Below are positions 23,335-34,378 of a stretch of 64,000 nucleotides of DNA, piece by piece (positions within the stretch are counted from its first letter, which is position 1; each line of letters opens with the position of its first letter). The position numbers and the translations under genes were made by a program. The DNA comes from Orobanche coerulescens (Eukaryota; Streptophyta; Magnoliopsida; Lamiales; Orobanchaceae). The notes under the pieces were generated by a model, which saw only the letters and a program-made list of their open reading frames with translations, made no database searches and was not told the DNA's origin. The stretch is from positions 179,294,501 through 179,358,500 of the forward strand of contig CM065809.1 of NCBI GenBank assembly GCA_033398695.1, given 5' to 3'.

Positions 23335-23415
23335 GCTTGACTGTACCCGGCTGATATTTTGTCTTGGCCGTGCCCGGCTGATATTTGTCTTGGCCATACC
23401 CAGCTGATATACTTG
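23335..23415. repeat. Minisatellite, three units of about 27-32 bases
   Basis: Three imperfect tandem units share CCCGGCTGATATTTGTCTTG or close variants, such as ACCCAGCTGATATACTTGAC. The function is unknown. Confidence 0.8.
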
Positions 23416-23768
23416 ACTGTCTTCTGAACTTAGCTGATCAGAACTTAGTTGTAAGACCTATCTGATCAAGTTTTGGTTGATCAATACTTAGCTTAATTTT
23501 AAAGGCCGATAGAAGATACTTGTTTGATTCTTTTTTACAATTCAAAGTACTTAGAACATACATTTGAATTAAACTTTATATACAGGGATGACATCATCAA
23601 AATTCTTAAATGTATTCCTAATAGTATTTAGTATGGGTTCATGGTCCTTTTCAAGTGTGGGCGGTAATCATCCACTAAAGTTTGTTATTGTGAAACACCA
23701 AAACGATGCGAAGTCAAAAGAATTCATTCAAGCACCAAAAATTGTGGAAGGCTCTATTACGTTTGATT

Positions 23769-23829
23769 ACACACACCCGCACGGGTGTGTGTGTGCGTGG
23801 GCGATCCGACGCACAGCACGGTGCTGTGC
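23769..23829. repeat. Two adjacent perfect hairpins
   Basis: Hairpin 1 (23769-23792) has 11-base arms around a two-base loop, with core ACACACCCG / CGGGTGTGT. Hairpin 2 (23811-23829) has 9-base arms GCACAGCAC / GTGCTGTGC around a single G. They are 18 bases apart. Confidence 0.9.
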
Positions 23830-24553
23830 ACTGCAGAGGATCCACGAATGCTACAAGTTGTAGTGATTGGCATGAATTACGTTTTTGTATACTTTAATGA
23901 AACGTGAATTTTTTTTACGGACTCTGCATCGTAAAAGATTTGTGCAATTTGTTGATCAACACATTGAAGAGTTGATGTTATTCAGTGGTCCAAATGATAA
24001 GACAAAATAATGATGAAGCATGCTGATAATAAAGTTTCAAAGAAAGAAAAAGAAATGTTGAAGCATAGTATTTGTGACCATCAATATGAAAGCTGCAATG
24101 GATTTTGTTGTTACCATAAGTTTACAAATCGTCTAATATCTTTATCACTTGTTTAGTATGCAACTTTGTGAATCAAAACGGTCTTTTATTTGGTTGGAAT
24201 ATAGGCTCTTTGGTCGGAATAGGATAAAAAAAGTAACCTCACTTGAATAACTTCCACCAATCGTCATGTAACTCGATACTTTCAATGTTAAAACTAGATT
24301 ATCTCAACTACCTCTAGACAAAATAATGATAAGAACACATCTTTGAATTGAAATCAGCAATCTCGTTCCACTTTATTTCTAGAGTTTCTTTTTTTTCTCT
24401 ATGCATCCCCGTTTTGTGTTACCGTTTTACATGAATATAAGTTATGAGTAACGTGAATATACCGAGTTACTAGGTTCCCAGTCATAGGGGTATCTAAAAC
24501 TTTCTAATATTTTTCCCCTAGTTACTAACAAATCACTCCCTTAATAAATGCAT

Positions 24554-24635
24554 TGTTGGGTTGGTACCGCCACTAGAAGGGCGGGTTGAATAGTGAGGTG
24601 TAGAGTTTTGAAATAGGGCGGGTTGAATAGTTTTG
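24554..24635 (-). repeat. End fragment of an LTR related to the solo LTR at 42204-43390
   Basis: Read on the minus strand it ends ...GTGGCGGTACCAACCCAACA, matching the end of the solo LTR at 42204-43390 (...GTGGCGGTACCATAACCCAACA). The words CTCTACACCTCACTATTCAA correspond to CTCTACATCACACTATTCAA at 43350. The segment GGGCGGGTTGAATAG is present twice. It is truncated by the copia element beginning at 24636. Confidence 0.75.
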
Positions 24636-25663
24636 TGTTGGGAAAAACAACGATTAACGTCACAACGAAAAATGTGGAACCTCGTTTAACAAATTCACAA
24701 TCTTCAATTGTAACTTTGTGGTTACCGACCAGTAGAGCAAACCAATTACAACTCGACAAAAAAAATACAAATGATGTCCGAAAAATAATAAACACGAGAC
24801 ACAATATTTTAGCGTGGAAAACCCCTCAAGACGAGAGTAAAAACTACGGGACCGAAGCCGCTTAAATCGACTATCACCAATACACACAATACACAATCGT
24901 CCCTAATACAAACTAGGGGTATACACCAATCGTCAAATACTTGGTAATAAAAGTTCTTAAAGTATTTGGAATCAACAACAACAAGATCGAGAAAAGAAAC
25001 AACCGTAAATAGCTTACACAAATAGCTAACGAAATACCCGAACTTCCGGACTCAAAATCTCGATCTGCACCGGTGAAAAGATTTGCCCAGTAGCTACCAA
25101 GTTCTTGTCAAAGGATCACGACGATCCGACCGATAAATCTCCGGGAAAATGAAGAAATGTATTTCTCTCTCTTGTTTCTCTCTCTATCTCTCTCTCTTGT
25201 TCTTCAAATGTGTGTAATTGAAAAAAGTGATGAAACCCCGTTGCAAAATCTGCATAAAAGGACACCCATTTGCTGGGTTGACCCGTGTGCTGCGGCCCGG
25301 CCAAAGTGTGCCGCGGCACACACCAAAAAAGCACGCCCAGGACTGCGCATGGGGGCCGCGGCCCGGCAGTAGTGAGCCGCGGCCCAGAGTACAGAACACT
25401 CGGCCATGTGAAGCAAGTGACGGGGGGCCGCGGCTCGGCAGGGATGTGCCGCGGCCCCAAGTGATCGGCAGCGCTCGGCAGGGAGTGTTCGGAAGCGCTC
25501 GACAGGGAGTATTCGGCAGGGGCCGCGGCCCAACCGGCAGGGGCCGCAGCCCAGAGTACAGAAGGCTCGGCAGTTTTAAGGAAGATCCGGGGGCCGCGGC
25601 TTGGCCGAGATGTGTCGCGGCCCAGTGCTGTTCTTTTCTATAATTTTAGAAACATTTCCTACA
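24636..25663 (-). repeat. 3' LTR of the Tork-like element with GCCGCGGC array
   Basis: Near-identical to 29307-30308. On the minus strand it starts TGTAGGAAATG and ends ...CCCAACA. An array of GCCGCGGC palindromes occupies about 25287-25628, followed on the element strand by a leader with GAGAGA tracts. At least seven exact GCCGCGGC copies are present, plus variants differing by C to T or G to A. Confidence 0.93.
25287..25628. repeat. Array of GCCGCGGC palindromes in LTR
   Basis: Exact 8-base palindromes occur at roughly 25309, 25355, 25374, 25427, 25448, 25521 and 25602, usually in the context GGGGCCGCGGCCC or GTGCCGCGGCAC. Variants GCTGCGGC, GCCGCAGC and GTCGCGGC look like C-to-T (or G-to-A) decay. 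The array is repeated in the partner LTR (about 29957-30268). Confidence 0.9.
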
Positions 25664-25677
25664 AAACTTCCCCTTTC

Positions 25678-26862
25678 CTAAATATAGGAAGAGTTCGCCA
25701 TCCCGGCGATCGAACAACACACTTTCACTTTCTCTCTACTTAACGCCTTGGTTAACATATCGGAACCATTATCATCGGTATGAACTTTATCAAGTTCAAA
25801 CAAACCATCCTCCAAAGCATCTCGGATCCAATGATACCTCACATCGATATGTTTCGTTCTCTTGTGAAAAGTCGCATTCTTAGCCAAATGAATCGCACTT
25901 TGACTATCACAAAGAAACATGTAACGTCATTGTCGGAAGCCTAGCTCTCGTAAAAACATTTTAAACCATAAGAGCTCTTTACACGCTTCCACCGCCGCAA
26001 TATACTCGGCCTCCGTTGTAGATAAGGCAACACACTTTTGCAATCTTGATTGCCATGACACGGCTCCCCCTGCAAACGTCATCAAATAATCGGAAGTAGA
26101 TTTTCGGTTATCTTCGTTACCGGCCATATCGGAATCGGAATATCCAACAAGCATTGCTTTCCCATTTCCAAATATAATCCCCAATTTGGAAGTACCCCGT
26201 AAATATCAAAATATCTATTTCACGGCTTCCCAATGCTTCTTTCCCGGATTCGATAGAAACCGGCTCACCACTCCAACGGCATGAGCAATGTCGGGCCTAG
26301 TACATACCATAGCGTACATCAAACTCCCGACCGCCGAGGCATATGGAATTTTATCCATATTCTCAATCCCCTCCTTCGTCTTAGGGCAATCTTGGCTCGT
26401 CAATTTAAAATTATTAGTAAGAGGCGAACTAACAACTTTAGCTTTGTCCATGTTGAAGCGTTTAAGCACCTTCTCAATATATTGCTCTTGCGACATGTGC
26501 AATTTCCGGGCTGCTCTATCCCGAGTGATTCTTATTCCAAGAATTTGTTTAGCCGCCCCCAAGTCTTTCATGGCAAAAGACTTACTCAATTCTTCCTTCA
26601 AGTTGGCAATCCTCTCGGCATTCTTGCCAAGGATCAACATGTCGTCCACATAGAGCAATAAGATGATAAAATCATCATCTCCGAATTTCTTGAAAAATAC
26701 GCAATGGTCGAGAGTCGTCTTCCGGTAGCCTTGCTCCCCCATAACCGACTCAAACTTCTTGTACCATTGCATCGGTGCTTGCTTCAACCCATATAAACTC
26801 TTCCGGAGTTTACAAACATAGTCCTCTTTGACTTTTACCTCAAATCCTTCCGGTTGTCTCAT
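25678..26862 (-). pseudogene. Tork-like RT and RNase H, frame-broken
   Basis: RT (26215-26862) runs from QPEGFEVKVKEDYVCKLRKS through YGLKQAPMQWYKKFE and active-site YVDDM (about 26640) to CTRPDIAHAVGVVSRF. The frame breaks near 26215. RNase H continues in 25927-26184 ([25 protein letters not shown]), where a stop after LGFRQ separates the last piece 25678-25920 (DSQSAIHLAKN, KHIDVRYHWIRD, DMLTKALSREK). Catalytic YVDD is preserved; the breaks are small indels or stops. Confidence 0.93.
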
Positions 26863-27910
26863 ATAAATCTCCTTATCGAGATTCCATGAAGAAACGCCGT
26901 CTTGACATCCATTTGCTCAACCTTAAGATCAAGACTAGCGGCAATACCAAGGACCAATCGAATCGATCCTATCTTCACAACCGGAGAAAAAATCTCGTCA
27001 AAGTCAATTCCCTTCTTTTGACTAAATCCCTTCACCACGAGTCTAGCTTTGTATCGGGACAATGAAGTGTGCTCCTCCGACTTCACTCTATACACCCACT
27101 TGTTCCTCAAAGCTCTCTTGCCTTTCGGCAACTTTACCAACTCGTACGTGTTATGGAGCCGACTCTCCATTCTCAACATCTTTCATTGTTTGATCTTCCA
27201 CAAAAACAACGTCTCTAGACCGAACAAGCCTCTTTGTAACCGGGTCATATAATCTATACCCGAATTAATCAAGTCCGTAGCCAATACAAATACACGGCTT
27301 CGTCTTGGAATCAAGCTTTGATCTCTCATCATTCGGAATGTGAACAAAGGCTTTACATCCAAAAACCCTTAAGTGGCGGTATGAGATGTCTTTACCGCTC
27401 CACACCTTATCCGGGACCTCAAACTCCAAAGGAATACACGGCGTCAAATTAATAACATGAACCGCCGTGTTCAAAGCTTCTCCCCAAAACGACTTTGGCA
27501 ATCCGACATGTGAGAGCAAACAACGAGCTCTCTCGACCAAAGTCCGGTTCATTCTCTCCGCCAAGCCATTGAGGTGCGGAGTCTTCGGGGGCGTCTTTTG
27601 ATGTCGGATCCCTTGTTCTCGGCAATATTCATCAAAGGGTCCGGTGTACTCTCCACCATTGTCTGTCGGGATACACTTTAGCTTCTTCCCGGTATCTCTT
27701 TACACCGAGGCATGAAATTGTTTGAAAGTGTCTAACACTTGATCTTTGGTCTTCAAGGTGTATGCTCACACCTTCCTAGAGTGATCGTCGATGAATGTGA
27801 CAAAGTATCGGCAATCACCGAGCGTCCTAGTCTTCATAGGACCACAAACATCGGAATGAACAAGATCAAGAACATTTTTCTTTCGTGAAGGAGTATGACT
27901 CTTAAAAGTA
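26859..27910 (-). pseudogene. Tork-like integrase C-terminal half and RT start, frame-broken
   Basis: 27265-27564 carries ERMNRTLVERARCLLSH and VFGCKAFVHIPNDERSK, typical of the end of the integrase core and its C-terminal region. 26859-27179 carries [17 protein letters not shown] and [11 protein letters not shown], the entry to RT. The segment 27570-27910 is the front of the integrase core with several indels. These pieces are contiguous with the gag-protease frame at 27919. Confidence 0.9.
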
Positions 27911-27918
27911 ACTCTCCT

Positions 27919-29244
27919 TTACTTCCCGGCTAGACAATGAGAGCATCTTTTAAGGTGTACCTTATGAACCCCGGACAACGCCTCCTTTTTCGACAATAGT
28001 GTCATCCCTTTTTTGCTCATGTGACCGAGCCTCTTATGCCATAGCTCGGCCATGTCATTATTGTCGATTGTGTTCACGAAATTAGTCGTGACCTTCGGAA
28101 GTGTCACGTACAATTTTCCTTCCTTTTGTCCTCTCCCGACAATCAAGGAACCTCTAGTGAATTTCCATAACCCCTTGCCAAAATCGCTATGATAACCGTC
28201 ATCATCGAGTAAACCAATGGACACAACATTAAGCCTCATATCCGTAACATGTTTTACATTCCGTAAAACAAGTTCCATTCCAGTGTCGAATCTCAAATGC
28301 ACATCTCCCACTCCAACAATCTTGGATAACCCATCGTTACCCATCTTGACTATACCAAAGTCGCCCGGAGTATAAGAGGAGTAAAAATCTCTACGTGATG
28401 TAACATGACACGTAGCACCACTATCGACCACCCAACTCGAATCATCTCTCGCAAGGTTGACCATATCATAATCACAACAAACAAAGAATTCTTCGGTAGT
28501 AGTATTTACTTCGACTTTATCATTACTACCGCTTTCCTTCTTTTGTGAATTCTCTCGGCCTTGGCGATTCTCCTTCTTCAATTGTCGGCAAAATTTCTTA
28601 GTATGCCCTTTCTTACCACAATGGTAACATTCTATATTGGCATACTTCCCCCGGGAACTACTCCTTTGTGGCCCTCTATTACTCGGACCTCTACTTTGAC
28701 CTCTCCCCCGTCTTTCGGTAACTAAAACATCCGACTGTGACGAAGATCCTTGTGCTTTTCTTCGGACCTCCTCATTCAACATGTTCCTTTTAGCTAATTC
28801 CATCGAAATGACTCCATCAGGGGCGGAGTTAGACAACGACGTTCGAAACGTCTCCCAAGAATCCGGCAATGTGCCTAACAACCACAAAGCTTGCACCTCC
28901 TCTTCGAATTTAATTCCCATTCCGACAAGTTGATTAATTATGCCATGGAATGCATTTAAATGATCCGATCGAGGAGTCCCGTTTCGAAACTTCAAATTCA
29001 TCATTTGTTTAATGAGGAATAACTTATTATTCCCCATCTTCCGAGCATACAATTTCTCGAGCTTGTGCCATAACTCTCGAGCATCCTTCTCTCCACTAAT
29101 ATATTTCAAAACGTTGTCATCAACACATTGTCGAATATATCCGCAAACTTGGCGATGCAAAATAGTCCACTTCGCGGTAAATAATAATCCTTCACGTATA
29201 GAAGGTCTTCCATCTTCCCCTTCCATACTCGTGTTGGCTTCCAT
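27919..29244 (-). CDS. Tork-like gag-protease-pre-integrase frame
   Basis: An uninterrupted frame begins at a Met at 29244 (MEANTSMEGEDGRPS), about 60 bases inside the 5' LTR end. It contains the gag region (KYISGEKDARELWHKLEKLY, LGTLPDSWETFRTSL), one zinc knuckle CYHCGKKGHTKKFC, a protease with VVDSGATCHVTS (catalytic Asp of DSGA) and the GAG-pre-integrase end (AELWHKRLGHMSKKG, CSHCLAGK), then a stop at 27919. The usual N-terminal gag segment with a conserved tryptophan seems absent, so gag is probably shortened. Frame otherwise intact at 441 codons. Confidence 0.88.
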   Translation of the reverse strand: MEANTSMEGEDGRPSIREGLLFTAKWTILHRQVCGYIRQCVDDNVLKYISGEKDARELWHKLEKLYARKMGNNKLFLIKQMMNLKFRNGTPRSDHLNAFHGIINQLVGMGIKFEEEVQALWLLGTLPDSWETFRTSLSNSAPDGVISMELAKRNMLNEEVRRKAQGSSSQSDVLVTERRGRGQSRGPSNRGPQRSSSRGKYANIECYHCGKKGHTKKFCRQLKKENRQGRENSQKKESGSNDKVEVNTTTEEFFVCCDYDMVNLARDDSSWVVDSGATCHVTSRRDFYSSYTPGDFGIVKMGNDGLSKIVGVGDVHLRFDTGMELVLRNVKHVTDMRLNVVSIGLLDDDGYHSDFGKGLWKFTRGSLIVGRGQKEGKLYVTLPKVTTNFVNTIDNNDMAELWHKRLGHMSKKGMTLLSKKEALSGVHKVHLKRCSHCLAGK

Positions 29245-29306
29245 CTTACAATTGAGATAACAAACAACCACGAAACAACAAATCCCGTGGCTCCGATACG
29301 ACTTTA

Positions 29307-30308
29307 TTGGGAAAAACAACGACTAACGTCACAACGAAAAATGCGGAACCTCGTTTGACAAATTCCCAATCTTCAATTGCAACTTTGTGGTTACCGACGA
29401 GTAGAGCAAACCAATTACAACTCAATAAAAAAAATACAAATGATGTCCGAAAGACAATAAAAATGAGACACAATATTTTAGCGTGGAAAACCCCTCAAGA
29501 AGAGAGTAAAAACCACGGGATCGAAGCCGCTTAAATCCACTATCACCAATACACATAATACACAATCGTCCCTAATACAAACTAGGGGTATACACCAATC
29601 GTCAAATACTTAGTAATAAAAGTTCTTCAAGTATTTGGAATCAACAACAACAAGATCGAGAAAAGAAACAACCGTAAATACCTTACACAAAGAGCTAACG
29701 AAATACCCGAACTTCCGGACTCAAAATCTCAATCTACACCGGTGAAAAGATTTGCCCAATAGCTACCAAGCTTTTGTCAAAAGATCACGACGATCCGACC
29801 GATAAATCTCCGAAAAAATGAAGAAATGTATTTCTCTCTTGTTTCTCTCTCTATCTCTCTCTCTTGTTCTTCAAAGGTGTGTAATTGAAAAAAGTGATGA
29901 AATCCCGTTGCAAAATCTGCATAAAAGGACACCCATTTGCTGGGTTGACCCGTGTGCCGCGGCCCGACCAAAGTGTGCCGCGGCACACACCAAAAAAGCA
30001 CGCCCAGGACTGCGCATGGGGGCCGCGGCCCGACAGGAGTGAGCCGTGGCCCAGAGTACAGGCCACTCGGCCATGTGAAGCAAGTGACGGGGGTCACGGC
30101 TCGACATGGATGTGCCGCGGCCCCAGGTGATCGGCAGCGCTCGACAGGGAGTGTTCGGCAGCGCTCGGCAAGGAGTGTTCGGCAGGGGCCGCGGCCCAGA
30201 GTACAGAAGGCTCGGCAGTTTTAAGGAAGATCTGGGGGCCGCGGCTCGGCCGAGATGTGCCGCGGCCCAATGCTGTTCTTTCCTATGATTTTGGAAACAA
30301 TTCCTACC
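29307..30308 (-). repeat. 5' LTR of the Tork-like element with GCCGCGGC array
   Basis: Partner of 24636-25663, about 1.0 kb. It contains the same palindrome array (about 29957-30268). Its outer end reads ...ATTCCTACC where the partner reads ...TTTCCTACA, so the first element base is mutated. It is followed by the target duplication TTTTG. Confidence 0.92.
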
Positions 30309-30426
30309 TTTTGAACATTTAAGAAAGAGCAAACTGATCTTTTCAAACAAACTCGAATTTGATCCGTTTAGAATCACAGATTCAAGCCAAGACAGTATTT
30401 TTTTTTTTAAAATAAATATATATTAC

Positions 30427-30541
30427 CAGCTTCCTCCGCTCTGAGAGCATCAAAATCAAGTTCACGAGATCGACTTTCGTGCTGTTGCAGGACATCCTCA
30501 ACAACTGACGCCACAAAGAAGGAAAATGTCCCTTCCTCCAT
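30427..30541 (-). pseudogene. Orphan first exon of a KIN-14 (calponin-homology) kinesin gene
   Basis: The frame from ATG at 30541 encodes MEEGTFSFFVASVVEDVLQQ, then HESRSRELDFDALRAEEA, and ends at a splice donor G|GTAATA after 30427 (115 bases, phase 1). This is the characteristic N-terminus preceding the calponin-homology domain in plant KIN-14 microtubule motors. No following exons (calponin-homology or motor domain) are found in the 8 kb to the left on the same strand before the GT47 gene. It is therefore a relic or a captured fragment. A Helitron helicase fragment lies 260 bases away on the same strand. Confidence 0.8.
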
Positions 30542-30799
30542 TCCAAAATTAGTCAAAAACACACACTAAACCTCGAATTTTTAATCCTCTGGCATAAAAA
30601 AAGATCATCCACTGTAAGAATAACCGAACTTCATATCAATAGTTTCCCTAACCGGAGAAGGTAAAAGCGGAGTTGCCAAAATTTTCCAAGATCAGTATGC
30701 GCGCGCGCAGAGAGAGAGGTTCTTGTCGTATGTCAAGTTCTTTAGTCATTTAGGGTGAATAACTCTTGACATAGAGTTGGTCATAACAAAAAATAAGTT

Positions 30800-31054
30800 T
30801 TATGAGAAATAGTACAATTTGTAAGAGGACTGACTTTGACTCTTCTTTATTATCATTGCAAACGACACAATGATGGTGAATTGTCTTCTTGTAAATTTGA
30901 AAGGCAATCTCGGATCAGAAGACCTGAATGACATCCTGGGAATCAGCAATTTGTGCCCCGCATTGCTTCCCGTTAGGATCTTTATTTCAGTTACGTCGAT
31001 CATTCTTGTCTTATTGCATAGTCCTACTTTGGACATTGTCCGTATAAATAACAT
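30800..31054 (-). pseudogene. Helitron PIF1-like helicase C-terminal fragment
   Basis: The frame contains GLCNKTRMI, TGSNAGHKLLIPRMSFRSSD, LPFKFTRRQF and VSFAMIIKKSQSQS. These match the C-terminal helicase motifs of plant Helitron RepHel proteins in order; the last is a decayed form of the usual NKSQGQ motif. Only about 80 codons survive. No Rep domain is seen, and the Helitron ends were not located. Confidence 0.82.
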
Positions 31055-31987
31055 ACAACTCTATAATTTAATTTAGTACATAGATTATATCATGAATAAA
31101 TTAATTATATCTGATCAATCGTAATATTCATTTATGTTGTGATAATCTTGTAACAATAGTTGTACCTATTAATTAAAATTTTAATCGTAGTCTAATAATA
31201 TTATGATCTATTTAGATTTACTAATTCAATAATTATATTAATGGAATTGTAGGCAAATGAATATAAATAATAAGGAAATACTTTTTGAACCTGGTTTGTT
31301 TTTTGTAATGTGTAAATTGATTTAATTTTATTGGCCTAAATTTAAATTAAAATAGATTAATAATAGTAATAATCTAATTATCCTATTAAGCTTAATAATT
31401 TGACCAGATTAATATAAATCAAATTAAAGAATTCGGTGGTGGCTTGATTATAGGGATATAGTGAGACAATTTGATATTATTTCTAAATTGTGATTATCTT
31501 ATAATTATTGTATTTATCATTATTTTAATTTGATTAATTTCTTTGTATTGTTAAATAGGATAATCTTCTGAAATGAAGAATGAATTCTTTAATTTTATTA
31601 CTGATTTTTAATCAATTAGAAGGATGCATAATGCTAATATTAAACAATAATATGTTCAAACGTTATGAGAGATCTTACTTCTTTTCTAATGATAGATATG
31701 TTCGGATATTCCAGAATTTTCTTGATTACTTTTCTATTTTCAGATGATGTCGCTACGTGGTGTCGCTAACCGCCGGCTGCTCTCTCTAAATGAAAGTGAG
31801 AGGTGAGCTTTAATATATAAAAAGATTAATTCTCAATTGGCGTAAGTGATAATTATAATGCACATTACATATACATCATGATTAATAACAAGATTAAAAA
31901 TTACTTGGCTAAATGACAACTTAATTTTTGTTATGGGTGGAAGTAAGAATACATCAAATCATAAGGGTGTGAATCCCATGTCCAATC
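31055..31987. other. AT-rich unassigned stretch
   Basis: No gene is seen. The DNA is AT-rich with many TTAATTT words and ends at CAATC (31983-31987), the left target duplication of the next element. It may include more Helitron DNA. Confidence 0.4.
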
Positions 31988-32926
31988 TGTTGTGTCGAGA
32001 TTTATACATCTCAACAGGCGATCGGCACAGACAAACAGGCGACCGAGCCAGAGCCAAATAGACCAAGGCGGACTTGCCGATCAAAGGTCCCAGGTCGAGT
32101 CCCAGTGCCAAGCGATCGACATCTAAGGCGATCGTCTCTTGGCACATGCCGATCGACTCTGGTGCCCGGCCAATGACGAACGTCTCTTGCCACGCAAAGC
32201 CAGCATGTCCAAGTCGGCGAAAGACGAAGCTCGGACAGAGACCCATGTGCAGATCCGGAAAAGGCGCCGTAGGACATGGATCATTGACCACAGCCTGTCA
32301 GCATCTACTCACCTACCGACAGACCCGCCGAAAGGTGCTGAGTGGGATCGCCCGGGACAGCGACTCAGGATGCGTGCATGCTCCTCATTGGACCGCACAG
32401 CTGACTGCCAGCAGCAGCCGCGGACTTCAAGGCAGACAGCCCATGTGCTGAAAGACGATCGCCCCTTATTATATTACAAGGAAGGCGATCGCCCGCCAGT
32501 AAAAGGGCATCTCAGCTCCTATAAATAGAAGGCTTCCTACACTTGGAGAGGGGTTTGGCTTTTCAGCTCATAACTTGGCTTTCACTCTCTTGGCAACGCT
32601 ATACACTTCGGATTTATCTCTCTCTCACTCTGGAGACCCCTTAATCCTAAGACGGTCGGCAGAAATGAGAACAAGAACACACAGAGCTTCGCTCAAGAGC
32701 TAGATAACTAGGATTTTTTACACTCATTGTAATTGCATTCTTACATTAATATTTGTACTCAAACGTATTCTTATTAATAACATCTCGTGAGAGCATTCAA
32801 GTCCGGGTCTAACAAACCCGGCAAATCCGGTGTTATTCACACCCCACGGACGTGCTCCCGCGACCTTGTTTGTTGTCCGTCCATTCCAGCAATATCTATC
32901 TCCGGATAATATTTCGGGCAGCAACA
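31988..32926 (+). repeat. 5' LTR of the gag-only gypsy element
   Basis: It starts TGTTGTGTCGAG and ends TTTCGGGCAGCAACA. CGATCG-centred palindromes (GGCGATCGCC, GCGATCGAC and variants) are scattered over 32018-32490. They are followed by a TATA box CTATAAATAGAAGG (about 32520). The same LTR occurs solo at 6097-7021. Confidence 0.95.
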
Positions 32927-33054
32927 ATTGGCGCTAGAAGAAATGGAATCTTAATCTTCATTTTTATTCCTACAGTCTCGAAGAACACTCACTGTTCTCC
33001 GGGGCATATACTTGAAGAGACACTCACTGCTCTTCAAAGAAAGCTTTCAGAATC

Positions 33055-34368
33055 ATGACTTCTGCCTCCACATCGAAGAAAGTCGCTGGCCGATCCGCCG
33101 GACGCCTCATTCCGTCTCAATCCGAGCCCCAGCCTATGGCAGAGAGCAGTCGCGGAGACCCAAGACTCTCGATCCCGCCCCCGAGGGACGGCCCAAGCCT
33201 CTCGCTCGATCAGTTCCAAACCGCAGAACAGATCGAAGAGGTCATGGCCATCCTACGGGGGCGACGGAGAGCATTCGACGCGCCCGCTATAACCCCCTCG
33301 GCCATCCACCGCGTGAGCAAACGGAAGTTCAAGGGGTTACTGGCCGAGCGATCGCCAGAAGGACCCGATTCGCAAGAAAAGGCGCTCGCAAGGCGGGATA
33401 CCTCCGTCTTCAGCCGCCTAGGAAGCGACCCATCGTGACGACCGGGGCATTCGGGTCCCAGCCATGAGACGACGGAGTCCGAGTCCGTCACCAGGAGTTC
33501 GGCATACCCAACTCCCAGAAGGCAGGCCAACCATCTGGCTCCTCGCCAGAGAACCAAGATCGGCGACGACGACCTCGTCGCCTACCGCGGAGTCAGGAGA
33601 TCGGTACACAATCGCCTCGGTTCCCGCTCCGAAAGCCGAACCGCGAGCGATCAAGCTACAGCGATGGCCGCAATGCAATGCCAGCTCGACCACATGAAGG
33701 CGCTCCTAGAAACTGGGGCAGGCGCCGGTAGCAAGATCACCGGGCCGAGCGAGCCACTCGCGGTCCACATCGAGCTCGCCCCCGTGCAGCGTAGGATCGC
33801 TCCTCCGCAAACACCTTTGTATGAGGGGAGGTCGGACCCCGAGACTCACCTGAGCAAGTTCCGGATCTACATGACCGGGTGTGGGGCATTCGATGCAACC
33901 AGGTGTCGAATGTTCCCTCTAACGCTGGGCGACCTAGCCCATAGGTGGTACATCTCATTGCCACCACGATCAATCAGTTCCTTTGAACAACTGGCGAACA
34001 ACTTCACAGCGTACTTCGCCGCCAAGGTCGCTCGGCCGGAAGGTCCCCACCGCATGATGTAGATCAGGCAAGGGGAAGAAGAGTCCGACGCAGACTACAT
34101 CGACCGGGTGGACGAGATAATCCTCAACGGCGAGCCCGTAAGCGACGAGATCGCCCTATACTCGGTCCTAGGAGGATTCCATGGTCTTTTGCCTATATTC
34201 AGGCATCTTACGAAGGACCTCCCCCCGACCTACGCGATCTTCCGCGCCAAAGCCGCAGACTTTTTGGCCAGGCAAAGGTTACTTTTTACCTATGAGCAAC
34301 GCGATCGGCGACCGAACGACGATCATCAGTCTTCCAACCCGATCGTCAGAATCAAGCAACATCTCTAG
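33055..34368 (+). pseudogene. Gypsy gag polyprotein with two internal stops
   Basis: A single frame runs from ATG 33055 (MTSASTSKKVAGRSAG) to TAG 34366-34368, interrupted by TGA at 33436-33438 and TAG at 34060-34062. The C-terminal half holds the Retrotrans_gag capsid region (FDATRCRMFPLTLGDLAHRW, FEQLANNFTAYFAAK, DADYIDRVDEIILNGEPVSD). No zinc knuckle or protease follows. Both internal stops are explained by one C-to-T change (CGA to TGA, CAG to TAG). The product would be a truncated or dead capsid protein. Confidence 0.88.
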
Positions 34369-34378
34369 CAACGGAGGA

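Larger units (their letters stand above)
22101..24553. other. Intergenic region without supportable genes
   Basis: No gene is recognised in 2.4 kb. It contains a short minisatellite (23335-23415) and two adjacent hairpins (23769-23829), listed separately. The open frame at 23588-23863 starts with a hydrophobic segment but runs through the hairpins and matches no family I know. Confidence 0.5.
24636..30308 (-). mobile_element. Complete Tork/Tnt1-like Ty1/copia element, TSD TTTTG
   Basis: About 1 kb LTRs at 24636-25663 and about 29307-30308 flank a minus-strand gag-pol region. Perfect 5-base target duplication TTTTG (24631-24635 and 30309-30313). The primer-binding region beside the 5' LTR reads CGTATCGGAGCCACGGG on the minus strand (about 29283-29299), similar to initiator-Met tRNA sites. 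The polypurine tract AGGAAAGGGGAAG (minus, about 25667-25679) precedes the 3' LTR. The long gag-protease frame is intact but integrase, RT and RNase H carry frameshifts, so it is probably dead. Both LTRs contain a GCCGCGGC palindrome array. Confidence 0.95.

Noticed and set aside
23588..23863. 91-codon frame with a hydrophobic N-terminus
   Set aside because: Runs through two DNA hairpins and simple repeats, with no recognisable domain or splice structure. Kept only as unassigned intergenic DNA.
21911..24635. Search for further exons of the KIN-14 kinesin
   Set aside because: No calponin-homology or motor-domain residues found on either strand, so an intact kinesin gene is not claimed.
25116..25643. 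Several open frames in the LTRs of the Tork-like element (also 29777-30377)
   Set aside because: They arise from the GCCGCGGC array and are present in parallel in both LTRs, with no domains.
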